The notes: generated from the letters alone by a model not told the origin. Shown: positions 1 through 7,051, numbered from the stretch's first letter. The stretch is DNA of 14,847 nucleotides from Caryophanales bacterium UBA4869 (GCA_002399505.1 DHDT01000018.1:4835-19681), one strand, 5' to 3'. Made by a program: numbers and translations.

Positions 1-942
1 TTCATACCATTTAGATGGTAATAGAACGCATCTAGAATTTTTAATATATGTATCTAACTCTTTACCTTGAATAAAGCCTTTGAAGTCGACATTATTAAGG
101 GAATTTTCAGAAACATATTTTTTCAGTTCATCTACTTGTGGACCAGTACCAAGAAGGACCAGTCTATAATTGATTTGTTTCATCACTTCAAGTAGAGAAA
201 GAATTCCCTTTTCTTTTGATAATCGTCCAAAATACAAAAGATATCCTTCATCATGATTATTTATTTCATAAGAGGTATCAAAAGGAAGAGGGTTACGCAA
301 GCAAATAATGGGTGATTTAGTGAAGTGAGCTTCTGTCAGCTTCTTTTTGTAAAACTCAGATGGGCAAACAAATAGATCAACTTTGTTGTACCAATTATGT
401 TTTTTTATCTGCTTGGCTTCATAGGTGGATAAACAGCTCATTAAACTTGAACCATGAATACATTTGTTTTTCTTACAAAAATTAAAATTCCCATGTAAAC
501 ATTTTTCACATGTTTTACCTTTTCCATCTAACATAGTATAGGCTGGACAAACACAAATAAGATCGTGCATAGTCCAGACAATGGGAATGTCTTGATTAAA
601 CTTCTTTATTGCATCAATAATAGAACAGGTAATCTGTTTATGAACCAAATTCAGAATTACTAAGTCAGGATTAGTGTCCTTCAATAACATCATCATCTTT
701 TGATAAGCTTCTTTTGAATAAGCAATATGAAGAACCATATTAAGCTTACTTTTCAATCCACCATCAACAGATGCTTTCTCGACAAAGTACTTTTCTTGAT
801 TACACGGAACATTTCTTTCATCTTTCATAGAGAAGAAGACAACCTTATGCCCCATCTTTGAGAAAGCATCAGCCAAAGTGAAATAGTACTTTTCTGATCC
901 TCCTTTAAAATAATGGAACTTATTGACTAAAAGAATAGTCAT
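1..942 (-). CDS. GT4-type glycosyltransferase with cysteine cluster (3' part beyond left edge)
   Basis: The frame is open from an ATG at 942 to the window edge, giving 314 residues without a stop. It should transfer a sugar from a nucleotide donor to a lipid-linked glycan on the inner face of the membrane. The N-terminus shows the GT-B pattern NKFHYFKGGSEKY with a glycine pair for the acceptor/donor cleft. After TMHDLICVCP (residues 124-133) comes a cysteine cluster (C130, C132, C145, C148, C156, C161, C170), typical of one GT4 subgroup and possibly metal-binding or structural. The donor-phosphate motif FGRLSKEKG is at 238-246. The last visible residues, PSKWYE, begin the EX7E motif, so only the end of the C-terminal domain is missing. 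The start follows the upstream stop by one base, with a GAGGG-type ribosome site inside the preceding gene, so translation is probably coupled. The gene is visibly AT-rich. The sugar specificity cannot be told. Confidence 0.88.
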   Translation of the reverse strand, partial: MTILLVNKFHYFKGGSEKYYFTLADAFSKMGHKVVFFSMKDERNVPCNQEKYFVEKASVDGGLKSKLNMVLHIAYSKEAYQKMMMLLKDTNPDLVILNLVHKQITCSIIDAIKKFNQDIPIVWTMHDLICVCPAYTMLDGKGKTCEKCLHGNFNFCKKNKCIHGSSLMSCLSTYEAKQIKKHNWYNKVDLFVCPSEFYKKKLTEAHFTKSPIICLRNPLPFDTSYEINNHDEGYLLYFGRLSKEKGILSLLEVMKQINYRLVLLGTGPQVDELKKYVSENSLNNVDFKGFIQGKELDTYIKNSRCVLLPSKWYE

Positions 943-943
943 A

Positions 944-2056
944 TTATTTTTTCCCTCTATAAACGTCAAGTATAGTATCACTCACTTCATTCCATGGTAA
1001 ATTTCTTGAATTGCATTTTTCTTCATTATTATTCTTGAACAGAATAAAGGAGAGCTTTTTTATTAGATCTGGAATATCTCCCTTTTTAAAAGAATAACAA
1101 TTATCACCGATAATATCCTTATTCTCAGGAATATCACTGACAAGACAAGTATTTCCATAACTCATTGCCTCTAGTAAAGACATAGGCATGCCTTCAATAT
1201 CAGAAGGCAAAACAAACAAGAAAGCATTAGAGTATAGTTCTTGAAGAATCTGCTCCTCAGCAAACCCGGTCATGATAATAGAATTATCGTCTTTGACCAT
1301 CTCTAAAATACTATTACAATAATCTTCACTATGAGAGGAAGAACCGGCAATAACTAACTTTTTATCGCCTTTTACAGTCTTATCCAGTCCTTTCCAGGCT
1401 TGTATGAGATAATGAAGCCCTTTTTCAGGAACGATTCTAGCCACAAAAAGAATATAGGAATTCTTAGTTAATCCCCATTTCTTATTAATAATATCAGGAT
1501 CATGAAATACGGGTTCGCTGACACCATTAGGAATAACTATAGTATCTCGATTATATTTACTCTTAAAATACTCTTGAGCAGACTTAGACAAAACAATTAT
1601 CTCATCAGCATATTTGACAGCGTTTTGTTCACCTTTCAGCAATACTTTTGTGGCTAATCCACCCCACTTACCTCTTTGCCAATCTAACCCATGAATAGTG
1701 ACAACTATTTTATATTTCCTGTGTTTTCGATTTGGTAATAGATTCAAAAAAAGACAGGGTCCTTCAGCGTGAAAATGAAGTATATCAAAACAGCCTTTTT
1801 TAGCAATCCTTTTAGCTTTGAGTGTGGCAAAAAAAGAATATACAGTAGCATCCAATGCTTTAGAATCAATGGTAAAGATGTTTTCTATTTTACATCCTTT
1901 ATATTCACTGATTTTTGGGTATTGTTTTCTTCTGCGATTAAAAATAGTGACTTCGTTTCCTTTATTAACCAAATTTGTAGATAACTGTTCAACAACAACT
2001 TCAACACCACCTTCTCTAGAAGGGACATATTTCTGACCAATCATTGCTATTTTCAT
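944..2056 (-). CDS. GT4-type (GT-B fold) glycosyltransferase, 370 aa
   Basis: This is a complete glycosyltransferase that should add a sugar to the growing polysaccharide repeat unit in the cytoplasm. The N-terminal Rossmann domain opens with MKIAMIGQKYVPSREGGVE, containing the conserved glycine pair, and includes THIHGLDWQRGKW-like acceptor-side residues near 120-131. The C-terminal donor domain has ARIVPEKG (206-213), whose Arg and Lys normally contact the nucleotide phosphates, and the EX7E motif EGMPMSLLE (E288 and E296). No membrane helix or signal peptide is seen. The length is normal for the family. It starts seven bases after the sugar transferase stop and ends one base before the next glycosyltransferase, so the three form one operon. 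The ribosome site ahead of the ATG is weak. Base composition is more AT-rich than the kinase genes, as is common for exchanged capsule genes. The exact sugar and linkage are unknown. Confidence 0.9.
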   Translation of the reverse strand: MKIAMIGQKYVPSREGGVEVVVEQLSTNLVNKGNEVTIFNRRRKQYPKISEYKGCKIENIFTIDSKALDATVYSFFATLKAKRIAKKGCFDILHFHAEGPCLFLNLLPNRKHRKYKIVVTIHGLDWQRGKWGGLATKVLLKGEQNAVKYADEIIVLSKSAQEYFKSKYNRDTIVIPNGVSEPVFHDPDIINKKWGLTKNSYILFVARIVPEKGLHYLIQAWKGLDKTVKGDKKLVIAGSSSHSEDYCNSILEMVKDDNSIIMTGFAEEQILQELYSNAFLFVLPSDIEGMPMSLLEAMSYGNTCLVSDIPENKDIIGDNCYSFKKGDIPDLIKKLSFILFKNNNEEKCNSRNLPWNEVSDTILDVYRGKK

Positions 2057-2063
2057 GATTGAA

Positions 2064-2813
2064 CTATTCGCCTGAATGATCCGTCAATACAAACCAGAAC
2101 CCTTTGAATATGATCTTCATATCCAAAGACAGACATCTCGTTTCAATGTACTCAATATCTAAGTTTACCCACTGATCAAAAGAAAGCTCATTCCTATTAT
2201 GAGTTATCTGCCATAGACATAACAAACCGCCTTTGACATCAAGTCTCTGCATATCCTTAGCCGTATACTTTTTAACTTCCTCAGGAATAGGAGGTCTAGG
2301 ACCGACAACCGATAGTCTTCCTAAAAAGATATCGGCAATCTGAGGAAGTTCATCTAAAGAAGTCTTTCTCAGGAATCTTCCAAACTTAGTGATGCGGGGA
2401 TCATTTTTCATCTTGAAAGCCGGGCCATCAGATTCATTAAGTCTTTTGTTGATAAGACTGTCTTTCATCTTATCAGCATCAGGAACCATAGATCTGATCT
2501 TATGGAACTTAAACGGCTTACCGCCTTTTCCTATTCTAACTGATGTATAAATAGGATTATGGCCGTCTTCACAGAATTTTATAAACATCAATAAGAGTAT
2601 AAACCAACCAAAGGCAAGAAGAACAAGGAATGAGGATATGATATCAAAGGTACGTTTGAAGAAAAGATAGGATTTCCCGCCTTTACCTCTGATAATCGGT
2701 TTTTTATCTATGCTTTCTTTATTGTTTAAAATTGTGCCGTCTGTATAGAGAGCAGTGGAATTATCGCTGGCAACAGACAAATCAGAACTATATTCAGTAT
2801 TTGATTCTCCCAT
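2064..2813 (-). CDS. Initiating phosphoglycosyl transferase (bacterial sugar transferase, PglC/WbaP-like)
   Basis: This enzyme should move a sugar-1-phosphate from a UDP-sugar to undecaprenyl phosphate, the first step in making the polysaccharide repeat unit. Motifs in order are KRTFD (53-57) just before one hydrophobic segment (about 58-80, expected to be a re-entrant membrane helix), FHKIRSM (103-109), the catalytic Asp-Glu pair in DELPQ (154-158), and SVVGPRPP (168-175). It lacks the large four-helix N-terminal region of WbaP-type enzymes, so it is the short monotopic form. About 50 polar residues precede the core; this tail is longer than usual and of unknown role. The ATG follows an AAGGGGAA ribosome site. 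It is the first gene of the minus-strand glycan operon and faces the divergent wzz-like/kinase pair, fitting its role as the initiating step. Confidence 0.93.
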   Translation of the reverse strand: MGESNTEYSSDLSVASDNSTALYTDGTILNNKESIDKKPIIRGKGGKSYLFFKRTFDIISSFLVLLAFGWFILLLMFIKFCEDGHNPIYTSVRIGKGGKPFKFHKIRSMVPDADKMKDSLINKRLNESDGPAFKMKNDPRITKFGRFLRKTSLDELPQIADIFLGRLSVVGPRPPIPEEVKKYTAKDMQRLDVKGGLLCLWQITHNRNELSFDQWVNLDIEYIETRCLSLDMKIIFKGFWFVLTDHSGE

Positions 2814-2954
2814 AATTGTTCCCCTTATTCCCTTCCTAGCAATTATTTAGAAAAAACTAATATTTTAAAAATAGGTAATTCTAATGCATTTGATAGGCTG
2901 GCACGGCATTATTCTATCACCGAAATTAAAGTAAAGACATACAGGATAATAAAA

Positions 2955-2968
2955 TGTAAGCGCTTAAA
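2955..2968. promoter_or_regulatory. cre-like (CcpA/LacI-family) operator candidate
   Basis: The sequence TGTAAGCGCTTAAA fits the catabolite-responsive element consensus TGWAARCGYTWNCW except for A in place of C near the end. The core TAAGCGCTTA is a perfect palindrome with the central CG expected for LacI/GalR-family operators. It lies about 140 bp upstream of the sugar transferase gene and 390 bp upstream of the wzz-like gene, so it could link capsule expression to carbon supply. It was judged by eye only. A chance match is possible, but a perfect 10-bp palindrome with the right core is uncommon. Confidence 0.45.
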
Positions 2969-3115
2969 ACGAAAGTCCTAAGTATAATCCAATATTTTTA
3001 TGCCAATTTTACAACTACATAGTGAAGCTGCAATTAATTAACAAAAATTAAAGAGAAAAATAATTTATTTTCTTTCATACCAATTTTATTATATTTTTGA
3101 CGCTTTTTTTACTTA

Positions 3116-3129
3116 GTTCTTAAAAGAAC
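3116..3129. promoter_or_regulatory. Operator-like palindrome GTTCTT-AA-AAGAAC
   Basis: Six-base arms GTTCTT and AAGAAC are separated by AA, making a near-continuous palindrome in the divergent control region. It is short for an RNA terminator and has no GC-rich stem, so a protein-binding site is more likely. No regulator can be assigned; the spacing differs from the Gram-positive LexA box GAAC-N4-GTTC. Confidence 0.3.
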
Positions 3130-3299
3130 CCTTGAATTTCAAATATGGGTTTCCAACAAGTTTTACTAAAAGCATAAGTAAAAATATCAAAAGCTGTTTA
3201 AATTAATCAATTTTAAATAATATTTCAATATTAAAAAATTCCTTAACAAGCCCGTTGTTGTAATTTCTTGATTTTTAAAGCCTTAATGTTAGAATACTC

Positions 3300-3329
3300 T
3301 TGCGGTTTAATTTTTTTACTATATATAAA
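3300..3329 (+). promoter_or_regulatory. Candidate sigma-A promoter for the wzz-like/BY-kinase operon
   Basis: TTGCGG at 3300-3305 could serve as the -35 box, with TATAAA at 3324-3329 (18-base spacer) or TATATA at 3322-3327 (16-base spacer) as the -10 box. The predicted start would lie about 25 bases ahead of the ATG, leaving room for the AGAGGA ribosome site at 3352-3357. The -35 match is partial and the region is AT-rich, so confidence is moderate. Confidence 0.45.
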
Positions 3330-3361
3330 TATGAATTAGTAAACTAAAAAAAGAGGATAGC

Positions 3362-4201
3362 ATGGAAGAGAAAAACATAAACAGGGGTTTCGATCAGGTC
3401 AATACCGATAACTCCGACTCCGAAGAAGAAAATGGTGTCACCTTTGGTGACGTCATGAGAATGATTCTCAAACATTGGAAAGAGATGATCATCTTCTTCC
3501 TTGCCGCTCTTATCTGTGGAGGGATCTATTCCTTTGGTATACAAAAGCCAGTCTGGACATCAACAGGATCTGTCATCATCCTAGCTGATAACAATACTGA
3601 CAGCACAGATTCCGGCAGTCTTGACAGCAACAACCTCAACCTATCATTGAACCTCATCCCTTCCATCGTCGATTTCATGAACACGGGAGAAGTCCTTACT
3701 TCCACCTTAGAAGAAGTCAATGAGTCGACAAAGAACAACTTCACCTATGATGAGATGGATAAGATGGTCACAGTAGCCTCAAGAACCTATACCAGCACCC
3801 AGAAATCCTTATTTATTGATATCAATGTCTCTACTGACAATAAAGACTTATCAAAGACAATCGTCAATTCTGTCATCAATAACTCAATTGAAATATCTAA
3901 CGATACTTCAAAGAGCTATCACTTGGCCTTTGGAAAGAGAATAGTCATCTCCACTACCGCCAACACTCCCGTTAACACCGCCATGTCCAAGGTAAAGATC
4001 TTATTGATAGCAGCCTTAATCGGCTTAGTAGTCGGAGTCTTATACGGAATCATCTTCGAGTTATGCGATACCAGAGTAAAGACTGTCAAGGAGATAGAAT
4101 CCTTGACGGGAGTCAAGGTTATCGGTCTCATACCCGACATCAGCACTGACTTAAAAGCAGTTACCGCAAATGAAGAAAACAGCAATAAGGAGACCAAGTA
4201 A
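3362..4201 (+). CDS. Wzz/YveK-like chain-length determinant and BY-kinase activator
   Basis: This membrane adaptor of the polysaccharide co-polymerase family would control polymer length and activate the cytoplasmic tyrosine kinase encoded next. About 40 polar N-terminal residues precede a first helix (about 42-60). An outside loop (about 61-210), rich in Asn, Ser and Asp, is followed by a second helix (about 212-233). The loop end contains TANTPVNTAMSK (199-210), a reduced form of the Pro-rich motif that precedes helix 2 in Wzz proteins. The cytoplasmic tail has DTRVKTVKEIESLTGVKVIG (236-255), the signature segment that contacts the kinase in the CapA/YveK group. At 279 aa it is slightly longer than usual. 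AGAGGA lies four bases before the ATG. Only one base separates it from the kinase start, so the two are co-translated. As in other Gram-positives, adaptor and kinase are separate proteins, unlike the fused Wzc type. Confidence 0.92.
   Translation: MEEKNINRGFDQVNTDNSDSEEENGVTFGDVMRMILKHWKEMIIFFLAALICGGIYSFGIQKPVWTSTGSVIILADNNTDSTDSGSLDSNNLNLSLNLIPSIVDFMNTGEVLTSTLEEVNESTKNNFTYDEMDKMVTVASRTYTSTQKSLFIDINVSTDNKDLSKTIVNSVINNSIEISNDTSKSYHLAFGKRIVISTTANTPVNTAMSKVKILLIAALIGLVVGVLYGIIFELCDTRVKTVKEIESLTGVKVIGLIPDISTDLKAVTANEENSNKETK
4187..4192 (+). promoter_or_regulatory. Ribosome binding site that fixes the BY-kinase start at 4203
   Basis: AAGGAG lies ten bases before the ATG at 4203. An in-frame ATG at 4170 would add 11 residues but has no ribosome site and would overlap the preceding gene by 32 bases. 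The later start also agrees with the usual N-terminus of these kinases. Confidence 0.7.
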
Positions 4202-4202
4202 A

Positions 4203-4913
4203 ATGGCTAAACAAAAAGAAACACATACTTCTCTAGTCATCGATAACTTCAGCTCCGTAACAGCCGAAGCCATTCAGAAGCTTCAGACCAATATCTCCTT
4301 TGCCGGTGTTGAGCATCCTCTAAAAGTAATCGGTATCACTTCCTCTATTGAAGGAGAAGGGAAATCCACTCTGACTGTCAATATGGCCAACACCTATGCC
4401 TTCAGAGGTGCCAAGGTCCTGATTGTCAATCTCGACTTGAGAAGACCTACTATCCACAGATTATTGAATATCCCAAACAAAATCGGTATCACCGATTATG
4501 TGACTTCCGATGATTTAAAACCGGAAGACATCATCAATACCGTTCCTTCCGGAATTGATATCATCAACGCCGGAACCAGAACCCCTTTCTCAACAAAGAT
4601 TCTCAATTCTCCTAAGATGGCTCAACTGATTGAAAAGCTTCGTCCCACATATGACTATATCCTAGTCGATACTCCTCCTGTTCTCTTAGTCACCGATGCC
4701 ATCATCTGCTCCAAGTTCATCGACGGAATGATTATGGTCTGCAGCCAAAAACGGACCAAGAAAAAAGATTTGGTCAATTGTGTCAAAACCATGGAAGACA
4801 ACCACGTCAACATCATCGGTGTAGTCATGACCGAAGTCAAAGACTATTCGCAGATTGGAAGCGGAAGAGAGCTTCATCAATACTATTACGGTTCAGAAAA
4901 CAAAAAGAAGTAA
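4203..4913 (+). CDS. BY-kinase (CpsD/CapB/YwqD-like tyrosine-protein kinase of polysaccharide export)
   Basis: This cytoplasmic P-loop tyrosine kinase autophosphorylates on C-terminal tyrosines and, through its membrane adaptor, regulates polysaccharide assembly. Numbered from the ATG at 4203, the Walker A motif is SSIEGEGKST (47-56, Lys54). The second Walker motif is LIVNLDLRRP (73-82, Asp78), with Asn where Asp is common before the Leu. Walker B is ILVDTPP (153-159, Asp156). The tail ends in a cluster of three tyrosines at 227-229, with a further Tyr215, the expected phosphorylation sites; a short Lys-rich end follows. The length of 236 aa is normal. It is the second gene of an operon with the wzz-like adaptor, and a terminator hairpin follows the stop at once. 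The matching phosphatase is encoded 1.6 kb downstream. Confidence 0.94.
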   Translation: MAKQKETHTSLVIDNFSSVTAEAIQKLQTNISFAGVEHPLKVIGITSSIEGEGKSTLTVNMANTYAFRGAKVLIVNLDLRRPTIHRLLNIPNKIGITDYVTSDDLKPEDIINTVPSGIDIINAGTRTPFSTKILNSPKMAQLIEKLRPTYDYILVDTPPVLLVTDAIICSKFIDGMIMVCSQKRTKKKDLVNCVKTMEDNHVNIIGVVMTEVKDYSQIGSGRELHQYYYGSENKKK

Positions 4914-4945
4914 AAATAGGCACCAGCTGCGGCTGATGCCTATTT
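4914..4945. terminator. Bidirectional terminator between the BY-kinase and VanZ-like genes
   Basis: AAATAGGCA (4914-4922) pairs with TGCCTATTT (4937-4945), and inside them CAGC (4924-4927) pairs with GCTG (4932-4935) around a TGCG loop; one C/A mismatch interrupts the stem. A CTTTTGTTCTT run follows on the plus strand and a TTTTTACTTC run on the minus strand. The hairpin starts directly after the kinase stop and contains the TAG stop (4940-4942) of the convergent gene. Confidence 0.85.
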
Positions 4946-6469
4946 CTTTTGTTCTTCGGCCACGGCCTTCTTTTTCTTCTTCTTTTGAATGATGACAAAT
5001 ATCAAAACCACAATCAGAATACCAAAGACATATCCTGATGAATCAATAAGAACATCGATAAATGAAGGGCCTCTGCCCTTAGCAAATAACTGACAGACCT
5101 CAGATAAAGTCGCCAATAAGAAGGCATAGACCGCATTGACTGAGGAGACGATGAGAAGACGATGCTTTCTGTCTTTAAACAGAACATCGATACTAAAGAG
5201 AATACCGAATATTCCAGTGACAAAGAAGAGAGAAAAATGGCCGATGATCTTTCTGGTCCAATAATTGATATTGTCAAAAGTATCACCGTCAACAGAAGTT
5301 ATCGAGACAGTGACTTTATCAAAGACTGTGCTGTCTTCTTTCCAATAGGCAGAGATCTCGACATTGCCCTTCATATATCCAACTAGAAGGCCTTTGGAGT
5401 CAATTGAGGCGATAGCTGTATTTGAAGAAGAAAAGACGACTTCATCACAAGTGACAGGAAGACCGGTTTTCGAAGACAGGGAATACTTGATACTGGCGGT
5501 CTTTCCATATTGAATGGAAGCTTCACTGAGCTTAAGAGAATCCGCCTTTACTTCATTGACAGTCAAAGAGAAGGAAAGAGTCACTTCCTTAGAGGCTAAG
5601 GAAGTGACATTGACAATCGTCTTTCCTTCCTTAAGTCCGACAAAAGAACCATTTTCATAAGAGACATTCTGATTATCGGTGACTACTGAGATATTCTTAT
5701 CAGAAGCATCAGAATTGAACTTGATAGCAAAAGGAAGAGAAGAACCGACATATAGTTCCTTTGATCCTTCATAGGACATAGAGACAGTGTCGACTAGAGT
5801 TCCCTCAACGACATTCAAAGTAGCTGCATTGCTGACAATAGAAGGATTATCGATACTTGCAGCCGTTATCGATGAAGAACCGATTTTATAAGTGCGAATC
5901 ACGCCTTTTTCATCGACAGAGGCAACATCAGTATCAGAGGAATGAAAGACAAGATCGGCATAGTCTGTTTTCTCAAGATTTGAGGAAACAGATATGATAT
6001 CAGTCATTCCCTTAATGACTTGGCCTTGATTAGAAAGTGACAGGGAAAGACTAGTCAAAGGTTCTTTCCTGACAGCAATATTCAAAGAAGAAGAAAGAGA
6101 AGAGTCAAAAGAAGAAACAGCCTTCAAAGTCACAAATCCCGGCTTTAAACCTGTAAGAGTGCCGTCCTGATTAAGAGAGACAGCTTCTGTGTCTCCGGTA
6201 ACAGAATAAGAGACTCTTTTATCCGTAGTGTCAGAAGGAGAAAACACCAGAGAATAAGTATTGGTTTTACCGATGAGCAAAGTGTTTTCTCCTTCAAGAG
6301 AAACACTGCTAGGATCAACGACAGTCGCAGTCTTTGGTCCTCTATCAAAAAGCCAAGCCAAAACTTTGCTCTGCGAAGAAGAGCCTGACGAAGGTATGCC
6401 GCCTTCAATGACGATAATGAGGGAAAAGAGAATGAAGAAGAAGAGAAAGAATCGGTCTTTGATTTTCAT
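4940..6469 (-). CDS. VanZ-family membrane protein with four Ig-like (BIG2-type) repeats inserted
   Basis: The product has 509 aa from the ATG at 6469. An N-terminal helix (about 5-22) is followed by SSGSSSQSKVLAWLF, like the end of VanZ helix 1. About 340 residues then form four Ser/Thr-rich beta repeats (about 51-134, 138-220, 225-305, 308-391). Their ends carry BIG2 signatures such as VASVDEKGVI and IASIDSKGLL. The chain then resumes the VanZ pattern: RKIIGHFSLFF (406-416), three helices, and E457/Q460/R466/D472 in SEVCQLFAKGRGPSFIDVLI. A Lys-rich cytoplasmic tail ends the protein. VanZ proteins affect low-level teicoplanin resistance or envelope functions by unknown chemistry; the Ig array should lie outside the membrane and bind wall or sugar. 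An in-frame TTG at 6499 would add ten residues, but neither start has a ribosome site. It sits between the kinase and the phosphatase. Confidence 0.85.
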   Translation of the reverse strand: MKIKDRFFLFFFILFSLIIVIEGGIPSSGSSSQSKVLAWLFDRGPKTATVVDPSSVSLEGENTLLIGKTNTYSLVFSPSDTTDKRVSYSVTGDTEAVSLNQDGTLTGLKPGFVTLKAVSSFDSSLSSSLNIAVRKEPLTSLSLSLSNQGQVIKGMTDIISVSSNLEKTDYADLVFHSSDTDVASVDEKGVIRTYKIGSSSITAASIDNPSIVSNAATLNVVEGTLVDTVSMSYEGSKELYVGSSLPFAIKFNSDASDKNISVVTDNQNVSYENGSFVGLKEGKTIVNVTSLASKEVTLSFSLTVNEVKADSLKLSEASIQYGKTASIKYSLSSKTGLPVTCDEVVFSSSNTAIASIDSKGLLVGYMKGNVEISAYWKEDSTVFDKVTVSITSVDGDTFDNINYWTRKIIGHFSLFFVTGIFGILFSIDVLFKDRKHRLLIVSSVNAVYAFLLATLSEVCQLFAKGRGPSFIDVLIDSSGYVFGILIVVLIFVIIQKKKKKKAVAEEQKK

Positions 6470-6528
6470 TTTAAAAATTTCTAATAGAAACAAAGTCAAA
6501 ACAAGTATACTATCTTAGTAACGAAAAA
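6470..6528. promoter_or_regulatory. Short divergent promoter region for the VanZ-like and phosphatase genes
   Basis: Only 59 bases separate the two divergent ATGs. They include AGTATACT (6504-6511 on the plus strand), a perfect palindrome that reads TATACT on both strands and could act as the -10 box in either direction. No convincing -35 box and no Shine-Dalgarno site is present for either gene. Any leader would be very short. Confidence 0.35.
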
Positions 6529-7014
6529 ATGAAAAAAATCATTTTTATATGCGAAGGGAATATCTGCCGCTCCCCAATGGCAGAAATGATATTCCAAGAT
6601 ATGATAAACAAAGCAGACTTAGGGGATAGCTTCTCTGTCACTTCCAGAGCCGCCATTTTTGAGACAGCAGGAGAAGATATGTACGCTGAAGCGAAAAAGG
6701 AATTGATCAAACACGATATAAAAATTCTTCCCCATACCGCTAAACAGATCACCTATAAAGACTATATGGAAGCTGATTATCTTGTGGGAATGGATAACTA
6801 TACTCTGCTTCTGGTGAAAAGAGCTATCTACTTAAAAGGAAACGAAAAACTATTTCGATTATTGGATTTCACCGATAGACAAGGAGATATCAAAGATCCC
6901 TATGGCACATTAAACTTCGACAAAGCCTATCAGGATATCTATTATGGATGCCAGGGATTTCTAAAATACCTGATAAAGAAACAGGAAGAAGAGACAAATA
7001 CTGTCAATAACTAA
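6529..7014 (+). CDS. Low-molecular-weight protein-tyrosine phosphatase (Wzb/YwlE-like)
   Basis: This cytoplasmic phosphatase removes phosphate from phosphotyrosine, here most likely from the neighbouring BY-kinase tail. The P-loop is CEGNICRS (Cys8 to Ser15), with nucleophile Cys8 and phosphate-binding Arg14. The general acid is Asp123 in DPYGT (123-127). The 161 aa match the family length. Glu9 occupies a position often taken by Leu, Met, Thr or Val in the loop, a mild variation that may affect substrate choice. The ATG sits at the exact usual N-terminus of the family, yet no Shine-Dalgarno site lies ahead of it; the upstream bases are A-rich. The gene is monocistronic and ends in a strong hairpin. 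Arginine-phosphatase activity, as in YwlE, or an arsenate-reductase-like role is less likely given the context. Confidence 0.92.
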   Translation: MKKIIFICEGNICRSPMAEMIFQDMINKADLGDSFSVTSRAAIFETAGEDMYAEAKKELIKHDIKILPHTAKQITYKDYMEADYLVGMDNYTLLLVKRAIYLKGNEKLFRLLDFTDRQGDIKDPYGTLNFDKAYQDIYYGCQGFLKYLIKKQEEETNTVNN

Positions 7015-7051
7015 AAATAGTTCACTTCGGTTTAAGAAGTGAACTATTTTT
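7013..7051. terminator. Strong bidirectional terminator between the phosphatase and groEL
   Basis: A perfect 15-bp stem AAAAATAGTTCACTT (7013-7027) pairs with AAGTGAACTATTTTT (7037-7051) around a nine-base loop. Each side ends in a T run when read as transcript, so it can end transcription from both convergent genes. The last two bases of the phosphatase stop codon lie in the stem. Confidence 0.92.

Larger units (their letters stand above)
2814..3361. promoter_or_regulatory. 548-bp A/T-rich divergent control region of the polysaccharide locus
   Basis: No gene is seen between the two divergent operons. The stretch holds a CcpA-type operator candidate (2955-2968), a GTTCTT/AAGAAC palindrome (3116-3129) and a promoter candidate for the plus-strand operon (3300-3329). 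For the minus-strand operon only weak promoter matches were found, for example a TGTCTT/TAGAAT pair spaced by 17 bases, read leftward within about 2910-2938. The region is long for a simple divergent promoter, which suggests regulation or an untranslated leader. No JUMPstart-like element or riboswitch could be recognised. Confidence 0.5.

Noticed and set aside
2899..2915. Sigma-54 promoter starting TGGCACG
   Set aside because: The -12 element is TATT rather than TTGC at the needed spacing, and no enhancer-binding activator is present.
3097..3138. TTGACG-based promoter in the glycan control region
   Set aside because: The matching -10 position reads TTAAAA, a poor fit, and no gene begins within a sensible distance.
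3362..3544. Antisense frame of 66 aa over the wzz-like gene, and similar 60-93 aa frames across the window
   Set aside because: They overlap well-supported genes, have no ribosome sites or family features, and arise from the codon pattern of the true genes.
6470..6499. TTG start of the VanZ-like gene, ten residues longer
   Set aside because: No ribosome site supports it, the extra residues add nothing recognisable, and an ATG directly precedes the positively charged start of the first helix.
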